This document shows, piece after piece, positions 34,396 through 42,662 of a stretch of DNA of 64,000 nt. The notes under the pieces were generated by a model, which saw only the letters and a list, made by a program, of their open reading frames with translations, did not search any database and was not told the origin of the DNA. The stretch's first letter is position 1. Every line of letters begins with the position of its first letter. The DNA is from Fervidobacterium nodosum Rt17-B1 (GTDB lineage: Bacteria; Thermotogota; Thermotogae; Thermotogales; Fervidobacteriaceae), in the NCBI RefSeq assembly GCF_000017545.1, contig NC_009718.1:1054001-1118000 (forward strand). The letters run 5' to 3'. The position numbers were made by a program, and so were the translations under genes.

Positions 34396-36228
34396 TTACT
34401 TTGAAATCGTTGATTCTACTGCTGGTGTTACTTTGCTTATCGCTCCGAATCTACAGACTTCTATACAACTACCACATCTTACACATGCTTCTTGATCTAT
34501 TTCGTGTACTTTCCTTACCTCTCCGTGTATTGCATTTGTTGGACACACTCTTGCACATGCCGTACAACCAACACATTTTTCTGGAGAGATTACGTAACTT
34601 ATAAACGCTTTACACTTTTTCGCTGGACATATGTTGTCTTTTACGTGTGCTTCGTATTCGTGCCTATAATATCTAAGCGTTGATAAGACTGGATTTGGAG
34701 CTGTTTGACCAAGACCGCAGAGTGAAGAATCTTTAATTACTTGCGCGAGTCTTTCGAGCTTTTCAATATCTTCCATCGTACCTTCGCCTTTTGTTATCTT
34801 ATCAAGTAAATCGTACATCACTTTCGTACCTTCGCGGCAAGGCGTACACTTTCCACAAGATTCATCAACTGTAAATTCAAGGAAGAATTTCGCAACGTCG
34901 ACCATACAGTCGTCTTCATCAAGAACAATCATACCACCCGAACCCATAATCGCGCCGAGCTTTCCAAGTGATTCGTAATCCACCGGCGTATCGAAGAATT
35001 CAGAAGGAATAACTCCACCACTTGGTCCACCCGTTTGAACAGCCTTTATCTGTTTACCCTGTGGATGTCCACCACCAATTTCGTACAACAACTCCCTAAG
35101 TGTTATACCCATTGGGACTTCAACAAGACCAGTGTTTTTAATTTTACCAGCAAGAGCGAAAACTTTTGTACCTGGTGATTTTTCTGTTCCATATTGCCTG
35201 AACCATGAAGCACCTTTTAATATTATCGGTGGAACAAGAGATAATGTTTCAACGTTATTTATAACTGATGGTTTACCCCAAAGTCCTTTCTGGACAGGGA
35301 ATGGTGGTTTGACCCTTGGTTGTCCTCTCTTACCCTCTATTGAGTGCATTAATGCAGTCTCTTCACCACAGACAAACGCACCTGCACCTATTCTTATTTC
35401 AATATCAAATGAGAAGTTTGTTCCGAGTATGTTTTCACCAAGGAAACCGTACTCATGAGCTGTTTCGATAGCCCTTCCAAGCCTTTCTATAGCGAGTGGG
35501 TATTCGGCTCTCACGTAGACAAAACCTTTTTGAGCACCAATTGCATAGCCAGCAATTGTCATAGCTTCAACTATCGAGTGTGGATCACCTTCAAGAACTG
35601 ACCTATCCATGAAAGCTCCTGGGTCTCCTTCGTCTGCGTTACAAATCATGTACTTAATATCAGATTTCTGCTGACGTGCGAGCTCCCATTTCAAACCTGT
35701 TGGGAATCCAGCGCCACCACGTCCCCTTAAACCGCTATCTTTTATTTCTTTTATAACATCTTCAGGTGTCATTGTCGTAAGAGCTTTGTGCAAAGCAAAG
35801 TATCCATCTCTTGCGATGTATTCCTCAATGCTCATTGGATCAACAACACCGACATTCCTAAGCGCGATTTTCACTTGCCTCGCAAAGAATGGAATCTCTT
35901 CTTGGACAGGTTTGGCCTTTACAGTTAATTTCTCCTTTGCTCCCTCAAATAAGAATTCGGGGACTATACGACCCTTAAGTATATGTTCTTCAACGATTTT
36001 TTCCGCGGCTTTCGGTGTAAGTTTTTGGTAGTATACTCCGTCTGGATAAACAATCGCCAACGGGCCAAGGCTACATGCACCCATACAACCAGTTTCAACT
36101 ACGGAAACAACGGTGTCCAGACCGTATTCTTTCAACTTTCTTTCAAAAGCTTGTTTAACACTTTCTTCACCAGCGGATATACAGCCACCACCAGCGCAGA
36201 TAAGGATTGTATTAGTAGTTAAAGCCAC
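34396..36228 (-). CDS. NADH-dependent flavoprotein, hydrogenase beta/HndC type
   Basis: A 610-residue iron-sulfur flavoprotein of the HydB/HndC/NuoF class. Order: thioredoxin-like [2Fe-2S] domain with CAGGGC and GCMGAC (1-90); FMN/NADH domain (GLRGRGGAGFPTGLKW, CNADEGDPGAFMDR, GAGAFVCGEETALMHSIEG); N3 cluster site (SCGKCTPCREG, LCGLGQ); and a C-terminal double [4Fe-4S] ferredoxin (CVGCTACARVC, CVRCGSCIEVC) near 555-600. In bifurcating [FeFe] hydrogenases this subunit holds the NADH/FMN site and couples ferredoxin to NAD. Start GTG at 36228 has GGGAGGCG upstream. It is the third gene of an Hnd-like order A-B-C, but no hydrogenase large subunit (HndD/HydA) follows; a terminator does. Confidence 0.93.
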   Translation of the reverse strand: MALTTNTILICAGGGCISAGEESVKQAFERKLKEYGLDTVVSVVETGCMGACSLGPLAIVYPDGVYYQKLTPKAAEKIVEEHILKGRIVPEFLFEGAKEKLTVKAKPVQEEIPFFARQVKIALRNVGVVDPMSIEEYIARDGYFALHKALTTMTPEDVIKEIKDSGLRGRGGAGFPTGLKWELARQQKSDIKYMICNADEGDPGAFMDRSVLEGDPHSIVEAMTIAGYAIGAQKGFVYVRAEYPLAIERLGRAIETAHEYGFLGENILGTNFSFDIEIRIGAGAFVCGEETALMHSIEGKRGQPRVKPPFPVQKGLWGKPSVINNVETLSLVPPIILKGASWFRQYGTEKSPGTKVFALAGKIKNTGLVEVPMGITLRELLYEIGGGHPQGKQIKAVQTGGPSGGVIPSEFFDTPVDYESLGKLGAIMGSGGMIVLDEDDCMVDVAKFFLEFTVDESCGKCTPCREGTKVMYDLLDKITKGEGTMEDIEKLERLAQVIKDSSLCGLGQTAPNPVLSTLRYYRHEYEAHVKDNICPAKKCKAFISYVISPEKCVGCTACARVCPTNAIHGEVRKVHEIDQEACVRCGSCIEVCRFGAISKVTPAVESTISK

Positions 36229-36289
36229 GCTATTCGCCTCCCTGAAAATAATCGGATAATCAAAAATACTTGTCTAAAGTGTTATGCAA

Positions 36290-36670
36290 TTATCCAACCT
36301 CGCCTCTTTTGACAACAAGGTCGGAAACAACTTTCCCTTCTAGTATATGTGACTGAACGATTCGCTTTGCATTTTCAGGAGTAACGTGTCCGTATATTAC
36401 AGGCTCTTGCCCTTCAAGAGAAACTTCTATCGTCGGTTCAACTTCACAAAGTCCCATACAACCAGATTGAACAACTGCGATATCATCAATTTTCATTTCG
36501 TTCATGTATTCAACTATGGCTTTTAGCGTATCTTTCGCACCTGCGGCTATTCCACATGTACCCATTGCAACAATAATTTTTCCTCTTTTTCCACTTTCTC
36601 TCATCTTTATATTTTGAAGTGCCTCTTCTTTAATCTTCATTAATTCTTCTAAACTCTTTACTTTACTCAT
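36290..36670 (-). CDS. Thioredoxin-like [2Fe-2S] ferredoxin, HndB-like
   Basis: A 126-residue protein matching the stand-alone ferredoxin of the Hnd complex. It has KIIVAMGTCGIAAGAKDT and QSGCMGLCEVEPTIEV; the first motif has one Cys where other members have two, the HndB pattern. A C-terminal HVTPENAKRIVQSHILEGK follows, as in the N-terminal domain of HydB/HndC. It lies between the NuoE-like and NuoF-like genes (overlap of four bases with the former), the HndA-HndB-HndC order of Desulfovibrio NADP-reducing hydrogenase. Role: electron transfer within the complex. Confidence 0.88.
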   Translation of the reverse strand: MSKVKSLEELMKIKEEALQNIKMRESGKRGKIIVAMGTCGIAAGAKDTLKAIVEYMNEMKIDDIAVVQSGCMGLCEVEPTIEVSLEGQEPVIYGHVTPENAKRIVQSHILEGKVVSDLVVKRGEVG

Positions 36671-37161
36671 TGCGACCCACCCCTCCTGTAAGCAGCTATA
36701 ATTTTACTTACCATATCAGGCGTTACTTTACCATAGAAATCTTTCTCACCAACAAGCACAACTGGTGCCATACTACAAGCACCAAGACATCTCACCGGAT
36801 GAACTGAGAAAAGACCATCTTCTGTTACTTCTTCCGCTTTAACTCCCAGCTCTTCCAAAAATCTTTCCATAACTCTGTCCGCACCTTTAACGTAACACGC
36901 TGTACCAAGGCAAACTTTAATTTGATTTTTGCCTTTTGGCTTTGTAGCAAAGAAATTGTAGAATGTTACAACTCCATACACTTCTGATATTGGTACTCCT
37001 AACCTTTCAGCAACGTGTTCTTGTACTTCTTGCGGTAACCAGCCAAAGAGCTCTTGTGCTTTATGGAGCACACCAATAAGTATTCCAGGTTTATCCTTTA
37101 CCTGGTCAATGTAAGCATCCAACTCCTCGTAAAGTTCTTTGTGTTTTTCACATACGGCCAC
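36667..37161 (-). CDS. NuoE/HndA-like [2Fe-2S] subunit
   Basis: A 164-residue NuoE-type subunit. Cluster ligands are CLGTACYVKG (C-x4-C) and VRCLGACSMAP (C-x3-C); the helical N-terminal domain (HKAQELFGWLPQEVQEHVAERLG) is typical. The start is GTG at 37161: it follows AAGGAGGG at six bases, and the TATAAT promoter lies at 37190-37195, so an ATG at 37203 would be upstream of transcription. It is the first gene of a three-gene unit with the HndB- and HndC-like genes. Confidence 0.92.
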   Translation of the reverse strand: MAVCEKHKELYEELDAYIDQVKDKPGILIGVLHKAQELFGWLPQEVQEHVAERLGVPISEVYGVVTFYNFFATKPKGKNQIKVCLGTACYVKGADRVMERFLEELGVKAEEVTEDGLFSVHPVRCLGACSMAPVVLVGEKDFYGKVTPDMVSKIIAAYRRGGSQ

Positions 37162-37189
37162 ACACATCCCTCCTTCACACTTCGTGATT

Positions 37190-37198
37190 ATTATAACA
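37190..37198 (-). promoter_or_regulatory. Extended -10 promoter of the Hnd-like operon
   Basis: Minus strand TGTTATAAT (TG plus perfect TATAAT) about 28 bases before the GTG start. A -35 match is poor. It fixes the start of the first gene downstream of 37190. Confidence 0.6.
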
Positions 37199-37306
37199 TA
37201 CAAAAAGAAAATTTCACATATCAGAAAAAGCTTAATTTTGGAGATTTAATTAGAAAATTTTGATTATCCAACCATTTATATATTAATTTGATACATATTC
37301 ATTTTT

Positions 37307-38131
37307 TCACAAAGTCAGGGAAAATAAAACAATAATCATACCTATAATTTTTAATAAACTCAATTTTTCACCTAAAAATACTATCGCTAAAAGTGTGGCA
37401 ACTATAGGTTTCAAAAAGAATATTCTACTCGATTGCGTTGCGCCAATTTTTTCCATGGCTTTAAAAAAAGTTAGATAAGCAACACCTGTAACTATTAAGC
37501 CAAGATAAATCAAGATAAACCATTGGTTTATACTCAAAATGGGAATTTCAAACTTTCTGAATATTGTTAAAAGTAAAATATAAATCAAGCCAGAAGAGAG
37601 AGAAGAGTACGCGGTAACAACTAAAGAATTGTACTTTTTTGTATATTTTCTCATGAGCACAGTGTAAAGACCGAATGTTGAAGCGGCAACTACACCAAAG
37701 AAAATTCCCAACCAAGAATCTCCACTTATTTTTCCAAAACTAAAAATAACTAATCCAAGAAATCCTAATCCAATACCTACGTATTTTCTTAATTTGTACC
37801 TTTCATTGAGTATTATCCAAGCAAATAATGACACAAATATAGGGTTACTCGCAACCAATGTTGCAGCAGTAGAGGCATTTGAATATTTGACAGCCAACTG
37901 CAAAGATGTCATCGAAATTACGCTGTTCAAAATACCAACAAGTGTAATTGGCAGAAAATCTTTTATCTCAATATCATCTTTCACAAATATCATTAAAACT
38001 AATCCACCTAACAAAAACCGAAAAGCCGTCATGAAAAACGGGTCGACAATCCCCATCAACGGTTTTGAAACAACCTCTATACTTGAAAAAGCAAAAAGCG
38101 TAAATGCCAAATATAAATATGAACTAAGCAT
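37307..38131 (-). CDS. EamA/DMT-family transporter
   Basis: A 274-residue protein with about ten hydrophobic segments in two EamA repeats (first ending near AWIILNERYKLRKYVGIGLGF, second near AIVFLGEKLSLLKIIGMIIV). The family exports or imports amino acids, nucleotide sugars or other small metabolites; substrate cannot be told. It lies 24 bases downstream of the cupin gene on the same strand and may share its transcript. Start ATG at 38131 has a weak ribosome site (AAGGGG at about ten bases). Confidence 0.88.
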   Translation of the reverse strand: MLSSYLYLAFTLFAFSSIEVVSKPLMGIVDPFFMTAFRFLLGGLVLMIFVKDDIEIKDFLPITLVGILNSVISMTSLQLAVKYSNASTAATLVASNPIFVSLFAWIILNERYKLRKYVGIGLGFLGLVIFSFGKISGDSWLGIFFGVVAASTFGLYTVLMRKYTKKYNSLVVTAYSSLSSGLIYILLLTIFRKFEIPILSINQWFILIYLGLIVTGVAYLTFFKAMEKIGATQSSRIFFLKPIVATLLAIVFLGEKLSLLKIIGMIIVLFSLTL

Positions 38132-38155
38132 AAAAACAACCCCTTGTATAATATT

Positions 38156-38422
38156 TTAACCAATACTGTAGTGTTTAAAAATTTTCTTTTTAACATTCCA
38201 AGTGCATTTTACACTCGCATTAAACCAAACCATATTACCTGCCCCAAAGCTCACCTTCGTACCATCGTCAAGTGTAACTTCTACTTCTCCTTCTACAACA
38301 TAGAATTGTTCTGGCTCATCATAATACCAATCAAAAACACTTTCTTCTTTACTCCAAGTAGGCCACATCTTGGCTTTCTTTATTTCTTCTTCCGTTGGCT
38401 TCCAAACCTTAACTTTTTCCAT
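38156..38422 (-). CDS. Small cupin-domain protein (DUF861/Cupin_3)
   Basis: An 88-residue single-domain cupin. The fold is visible as FYVVEGEVEVTLDDGTKVSFGAGNMVWF, preceded by a WSKEESVFDWYYDEPEQ stretch. Its size and order match the Thermotoga cupin TM1112. The usual His ligands of the first cupin motif are largely absent (EQFYVVEGE), so metal binding is uncertain. Start ATG has GGGAGGG seven bases upstream. Function unknown. Confidence 0.82.
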   Translation of the reverse strand: MEKVKVWKPTEEEIKKAKMWPTWSKEESVFDWYYDEPEQFYVVEGEVEVTLDDGTKVSFGAGNMVWFNASVKCTWNVKKKIFKHYSIG

Positions 38423-38467
38423 AGTATTTCCCTCCCCACAATCAAAGATTTAAAAACTTCTATTACA

Positions 38468-38496
38468 ATTTTACTATCCAAACTCTGATTTGTTAA
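38468..38496 (-). promoter_or_regulatory. Promoter of the cupin gene
   Basis: Minus strand TTAACA, 17-base spacer, TAAAAT. The -35 sits in a TTGTTAATC direct repeat (plus-strand 38490-38498 and 38505-38513) beside the inverted repeat at 38506-38543. Confidence 0.55.
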
Positions 38497-38505
38497 TCAA
38501 AAAAT

Positions 38506-38543
38506 TGTTAATCTTTGCGAAAATATTCACACAAAGATTAACA
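38506..38543. repeat. 12-bp perfect inverted repeat between cupin and pcp
   Basis: TGTTAATCTTTG and CAAAGATTAACA, perfectly complementary, separated by 14 bases. There is no T tract after it on either strand, so it is more likely an operator than a terminator. It lies just upstream of both divergent promoters. Confidence 0.6.
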
Positions 38544-38583
38544 TTCGAGTTATTATTTAGATAAAGACCTTTAAGAATAACCG

Positions 38584-38612
38584 TTGACCCTAAATTTAAT
38601 AGATGCTATAAT
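38584..38612 (+). promoter_or_regulatory. Promoter of pcp
   Basis: TTGACC, 17-base spacer, TATAAT: the strongest consensus promoter in the window. It is followed 50 bases later by the ATG with AAGGGGG upstream. Confidence 0.8.
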
Positions 38613-38661
38613 GAGCTAAAACAAATAAAAGTAAATTGTGCTAACCTAAGGGGGCATACAA

Positions 38662-39297
38662 ATGAAGGATAAATTATTCGTATTAATAACAGGATTTGAG
38701 AAATTTGGAGGAGAGAAAATAAATCCAAGTGAAAATATTATCAAAAAAATTCGAAAGAAAAAATTCGACAACGTTCTGATTGATACTATAGTCTTGCCGG
38801 TTAGCTATGAGAAAAGTATTAAAATTCTTGAGGAGTACTATTCTAAAAACCAAGTTGATGTAGCAATTCATTTAGGGCAAGCTGGGGGAAGAGCAACTAT
38901 TAATCTTGAAAGGGTTGCTATCAATCTTATGGATTCTATCCACCCGGATAATGATAATGTAACGTTAAGCGATAAAAAGATTATCGAAGATGGAAACGAC
39001 GCATACATGACAAAAATAAAAATAAAAGAACTTGCGGAATTTTTAAATAAGAAGAACATCCCAACAAGCATATCATATACGGCAGGACAGTATATATGTA
39101 ATGAAGTTTATTATTTTTCACTTTACAATTCCGAGAAAAGTAGTAATCCAAAGTTTTCTCTATTCATACACGTGCCATTTTTGCCTCAGCAAGTAAGTGA
39201 AAAGTACCCCAAGAATGATAAATTGCCGTCAATGCCTATTCAGTTACAATTTAAAGCTGTTATGGAGGTAATAAAAAATATACACAAATTCATATGA
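38662..39297 (+). CDS. pcp: Pyrrolidone-carboxylate peptidase (pyroglutamyl peptidase I)
   Basis: A 211-residue cysteine peptidase that removes N-terminal pyroglutamate from peptides. The catalytic triad is visible: Glu in GRATINLERVAIN, Cys in SYTAGQYICNEVYY, and His in SLFIHVPFLPQQ. The N-terminal GFEKFGGEKINPSE is a family hallmark. Length is standard. Single-gene unit with its own promoter; the next gene is on the opposite strand. Confidence 0.93.
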   Translation: MKDKLFVLITGFEKFGGEKINPSENIIKKIRKKKFDNVLIDTIVLPVSYEKSIKILEEYYSKNQVDVAIHLGQAGGRATINLERVAINLMDSIHPDNDNVTLSDKKIIEDGNDAYMTKIKIKELAEFLNKKNIPTSISYTAGQYICNEVYYFSLYNSEKSSNPKFSLFIHVPFLPQQVSEKYPKNDKLPSMPIQLQFKAVMEVIKNIHKFI

Positions 39298-39300
39298 AAT

Positions 39301-40659
39301 TTATTGATAAAATACTTTTATCATTGCTACATCTCCAAAAGATAGTGAGATACTCATCGGTAAATTTCTCAAAATGTGTCCTATTTCTATACCTTTGGTC
39401 ATGAATACACTATACGCCCTGTACTCATTACATAAAATTGCGTAATCATCTGAGAAAGAATTCAACTCAAGTTCTTTTACTATATCTTCTATAATTCTAT
39501 TGCTCGTATTTATAATTTTTTGTTCGTTATCCACAAAACAAAAGTGCTCGTTTTTACCAATGGATATTACTGAGTAATCATCTGGTATCTCTGCGTACAA
39601 TTTCTTTATAATGTTTTCTATATAAAATGGCAGAATTTCGCTTGGAACACCGGCAACTTCTCTTTTTAGAAACTCAAATAAAAGTTTGTGTGAACTTTCA
39701 TTAGGGTACTTTTTCTCAAAGATTGAATACAGGCCATCGGAATAAAGAAGATAAGCGTTACCTTCTTCCATATAGAATTTTCCAACATCTTCTATTGAAT
39801 AAATATGGTCAATCAAGCCTATCGGGAAAGTATTTTTCATATCCAGCGGGTAAAAATCTTTTCCGTCATATACGATAATACCCGGATGGCCACAGTTAAT
39901 ATATTCGACGCTACCACCAGGATGTATCTTGAAAAATATTCCCGTCAAATAGTTATTTGCCAATATACTTTTTGTTCCTTCGTGAAGTTCGTTAACAATA
40001 TCAACAAGTGACGTATTTCTGCTTGTGGAAGAACGTATAGCGGATTTTACCGCAGAACATAAAAGAGCAGATTGGATTCCGTGTCCGGATATGTCAGCTA
40101 CATATCCAAAAACCTTTCCATCAATTTCAAAGTAATCGTAAATGTCTCCACCTACAATCTGTGCAGGTAAGTACCTTGAAGTGAACCATACACCATTCTT
40201 AAAAGATATTTCTGGTGGTAGCATAAGCTTTTGTAAATTAGTCGCCAGGCTTAAACTATCTTTCAATTCAGTGTAAAGGTTCTCTATTCTCTCTCTATTT
40301 TTCTTAAGTTCTATATGGAGCGCAACCTTTGAAATAAGCTCAATATCCATAACGGGAAGTTCTATAAAGTCCGAAATCCCAATTTGATATGCATCAAAAA
40401 GTATGGTGTATTCCTTCTTTTCGACTATAAGAATTATGGGAATATCTTTAAGTTTACTGTCTGTTTTTATCTTTTTTATCCAAGTAAAGCTTTCGTGTGT
40501 ATTGGATGAATAAATTAAAATAATTTGGAAATTATTTTCCATATTTAAGTCTTCTACACTATTGATTAAAAAAACTTCATATCCAACAAAATTTAGCAAT
40601 TCCTGGACTTCGCTAACAATTTCTTCTTTGTTAGATAAGACACATATTTTGTCAACCAA
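39301..40659 (-). CDS. Receiver-like domain fused to PP2C (SpoIIE/RsbU-type) phosphatase
   Basis: A 452-residue protein. Residues 1-120 have the fold pattern of a response-regulator receiver, but the phospho-acceptor Asp position reads IILIYSSN and the conserved Lys of the KP motif is absent (ELPVMD), so phosphorylation is unlikely. A helical linker (about 120-165) is followed by a PP2C/SpoIIE phosphatase domain with QIVGGDIYDYFEIDG, VADISGHGIQSALLCSAVKSA and AYLLYSDGLYSIF. Residues after 355 resemble a small ATPase-like or unassigned domain. Such proteins regulate anti-sigma factor partners; no anti-sigma gene is adjacent. Confidence 0.82.
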   Translation of the reverse strand: MVDKICVLSNKEEIVSEVQELLNFVGYEVFLINSVEDLNMENNFQIILIYSSNTHESFTWIKKIKTDSKLKDIPIILIVEKKEYTILFDAYQIGISDFIELPVMDIELISKVALHIELKKNRERIENLYTELKDSLSLATNLQKLMLPPEISFKNGVWFTSRYLPAQIVGGDIYDYFEIDGKVFGYVADISGHGIQSALLCSAVKSAIRSSTSRNTSLVDIVNELHEGTKSILANNYLTGIFFKIHPGGSVEYINCGHPGIIVYDGKDFYPLDMKNTFPIGLIDHIYSIEDVGKFYMEEGNAYLLYSDGLYSIFEKKYPNESSHKLLFEFLKREVAGVPSEILPFYIENIIKKLYAEIPDDYSVISIGKNEHFCFVDNEQKIINTSNRIIEDIVKELELNSFSDDYAILCNEYRAYSVFMTKGIEIGHILRNLPMSISLSFGDVAMIKVFYQ

Positions 40660-40690
40660 TATATCCTCACCCTATCCAAAATAACTAATT

Positions 40691-42208
40691 TTATTTAATT
40701 TTTTCTACGATTTCTTCCCCACCGAACATCCTCTTTATCTCTTCATTTCTTTCATTATCGTTAAGTTCTTTTATTATTACACTATCACCGTTTCTTACAA
40801 TAGAAAAATGTTTTTCAGCCCTCAAAGCTATCTGTGGCAAATGCGTTACGATGATAATTTGATGTTCTTTTGCCAATCTTTCAAGTTTTTCGGAAAGTTT
40901 GACCGCTGTTTTTCCACCAACTCCAGAATCTATTTCGTCATAAATCAAAACAGGTGTACTTACAGTAGATAGTTCAAGTGCAAGCATCAATCTTGAGAGT
41001 TCACCACCAGAAACTATTTTTCTTAGCGGGTAAAGTGGGCCTGCACTTAAAGTACTACCAACCAACTCTACTTCATCTATACCATTTGAAGAAAGTTCTG
41101 TTTTTGAAAATGAGAAATCTATCCTCGCATTCATATTCAAATCTTTAAGATGCTCCTGAATTTCACTTATAATCTTCTCAGATGATTTTTTACGATTAAG
41201 ACTTATTTCTTCAGCAATTTTGTACAATTTATCTTCAAGAGTAGATTTTTCGTAATCGGCATTTTCAATCAGCGACAAGGTCTTTTCTTTCTCTTCCAAA
41301 GTTTTTTTCCATATGCTAAGATTTTCAAGTACGTCTTCGGTTGTTGGACCGTATTTTCTTCTAATCTTTTTGTAAACCCATAACCTGTTCTCTATATCCT
41401 CTATATTAACCTCATCAAGTTTTATCAATTCTTTTGACAAACTGTTCTCAAGTTCTGCTACTGATTCAATTATCTTATCCAATTCATTGTGGAATTTTTC
41501 CTCTAGGAAAGAGTAAAGTTTCCGTAATACACTTTCCGTTTCCTCAAGTTGCTGAGATGCTAAGTTATAATTTTGTAAAAGCGTCTGTATGTTTGAAGCT
41601 TTTTTGTAAGCATTCTCAAGTTCTTCCTCTTCTTCGACACTTAAATTTGCTGAATCTACCTCACTAATTTTTTGCCTTAGTTCCTCAATTTCTTGAATTA
41701 ACTTGTCCTTATCAACAACAGAAAGCATCTTTATTATATTATTATAACGTTGGTAAAGTTCTTTATATTCTATTATTTTTTCTTCGTGCTGTGCAATATT
41801 ATCGAGTATCTCTAATATAAACGATTTTTCAAGTAATTTCATATGAGAATTTTGCTTATGTATAGTAATTATATTCGATACGATGTTTTGAACAATATCT
41901 TTTGGCACAAGTTTACCATCTATCTTGTAAAAAACCTTTTTCCCCTTTTTCTCAACACTGAATATATGTTGCCCACTGCTTATTCCATATTCTTCGTTAG
42001 GATGATCAATATTTAAAACGATGTCAGCAGAGAAAACATCACTTCTCACGTTTCCATAATCAACAAACGCACCAATTATATCTAATAGCAAACTTTTCCC
42101 AGTGCCTGTTTCGCCTGTGATAACATTTAAACCTTCGGAAAAATAAATATCAATATCTTTAAGATAAACATATTCGTTTATATGCAGTAGTTCAATCAAT
42201 CGTGACAC
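40691..42208 (-). CDS. recN: DNA repair protein RecN
   Basis: A 505-residue SMC-like repair ATPase acting at double-strand breaks. Walker A is GETGTGKSLLLD (about 33-44), then a long coiled coil (about 150-350), then signature IVSGGELSRLMLAL and Walker B VLIYDEIDSGVGG, followed by IIVTHLPQIALRAE. It is shorter than the 550 residues of E. coli RecN, through a shorter coiled coil. Start ATG at 42208 has AGAGGTG seven bases upstream. Confidence 0.94.
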   Translation of the reverse strand: MSRLIELLHINEYVYLKDIDIYFSEGLNVITGETGTGKSLLLDIIGAFVDYGNVRSDVFSADIVLNIDHPNEEYGISSGQHIFSVEKKGKKVFYKIDGKLVPKDIVQNIVSNIITIHKQNSHMKLLEKSFILEILDNIAQHEEKIIEYKELYQRYNNIIKMLSVVDKDKLIQEIEELRQKISEVDSANLSVEEEEELENAYKKASNIQTLLQNYNLASQQLEETESVLRKLYSFLEEKFHNELDKIIESVAELENSLSKELIKLDEVNIEDIENRLWVYKKIRRKYGPTTEDVLENLSIWKKTLEEKEKTLSLIENADYEKSTLEDKLYKIAEEISLNRKKSSEKIISEIQEHLKDLNMNARIDFSFSKTELSSNGIDEVELVGSTLSAGPLYPLRKIVSGGELSRLMLALELSTVSTPVLIYDEIDSGVGGKTAVKLSEKLERLAKEHQIIIVTHLPQIALRAEKHFSIVRNGDSVIIKELNDNERNEEIKRMFGGEEIVEKIK

Positions 42209-42242
42209 CTCTCAATTTTTGTATTTATAGAATTTCAAAAAT

Positions 42243-42662
42243 TTATTTTTCAAGGTCACTCTTATCGAATCCATACGGCAACAATTCTTGTACTGTTGTT
42301 TCAATCCAATCTCCTTTTGTATTTGCAAGTATAACCTTAAAATTCCCAAATTCCGCCATCACTTGTCTGCACGCACCACAAGGGGCTACAGGTTTATCTG
42401 TATTGGCTATAACAACGAGTGTATCAAAATCTCTTTCTCCTTCAGATACCGCTTTGAAAATAGCTGTTCTTTCAGCACAGTTTGTTAAGCCGTAAGAAGC
42501 ATTTTCAACATTCACTCCAGTGAAAACTTTCCCGTTTTTAGTAACAAGCACAGCTCCAACTTTGAAATTCGAATATGGCGCATAAGCTTGCTCACGCACT
42601 TCTTTTGCAATTTCTATAAGTTCATTAATTTTCCTCTCTTTGTCTGTTTTCTCCATCATCAT
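42243..42662 (-). CDS. cdd: Cytidine deaminase
   Basis: A 139-residue enzyme that deaminates cytidine and deoxycytidine. The zinc site is TNCAERTAIF with the catalytic Glu and PCGACRQVM. N-terminal YAPYSNFKVGAVL is typical. The start is ATG at 42662 (first of three consecutive ATG codons), six bases after GGAGG; an earlier in-frame start nine codons upstream lacks a site. It overlaps the CNNM gene by 38 bases; in other bacteria cdd is near era and dgk, not here. Confidence 0.93.
   Translation of the reverse strand: MMMEKTDKERKINELIEIAKEVREQAYAPYSNFKVGAVLVTKNGKVFTGVNVENASYGLTNCAERTAIFKAVSEGERDFDTLVVIANTDKPVAPCGACRQVMAEFGNFKVILANTKGDWIETTVQELLPYGFDKSDLEK

Noticed and set aside
38490-38520. Rex-type redox operator in the TTGTTAATC repeats
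   Set aside because: A Rex site needs TTGTTAA-N4-TTAACAA spacing. Here the TTGTTAA copies are direct repeats, with the inverted arm 14 bases away, so the spacing does not fit.
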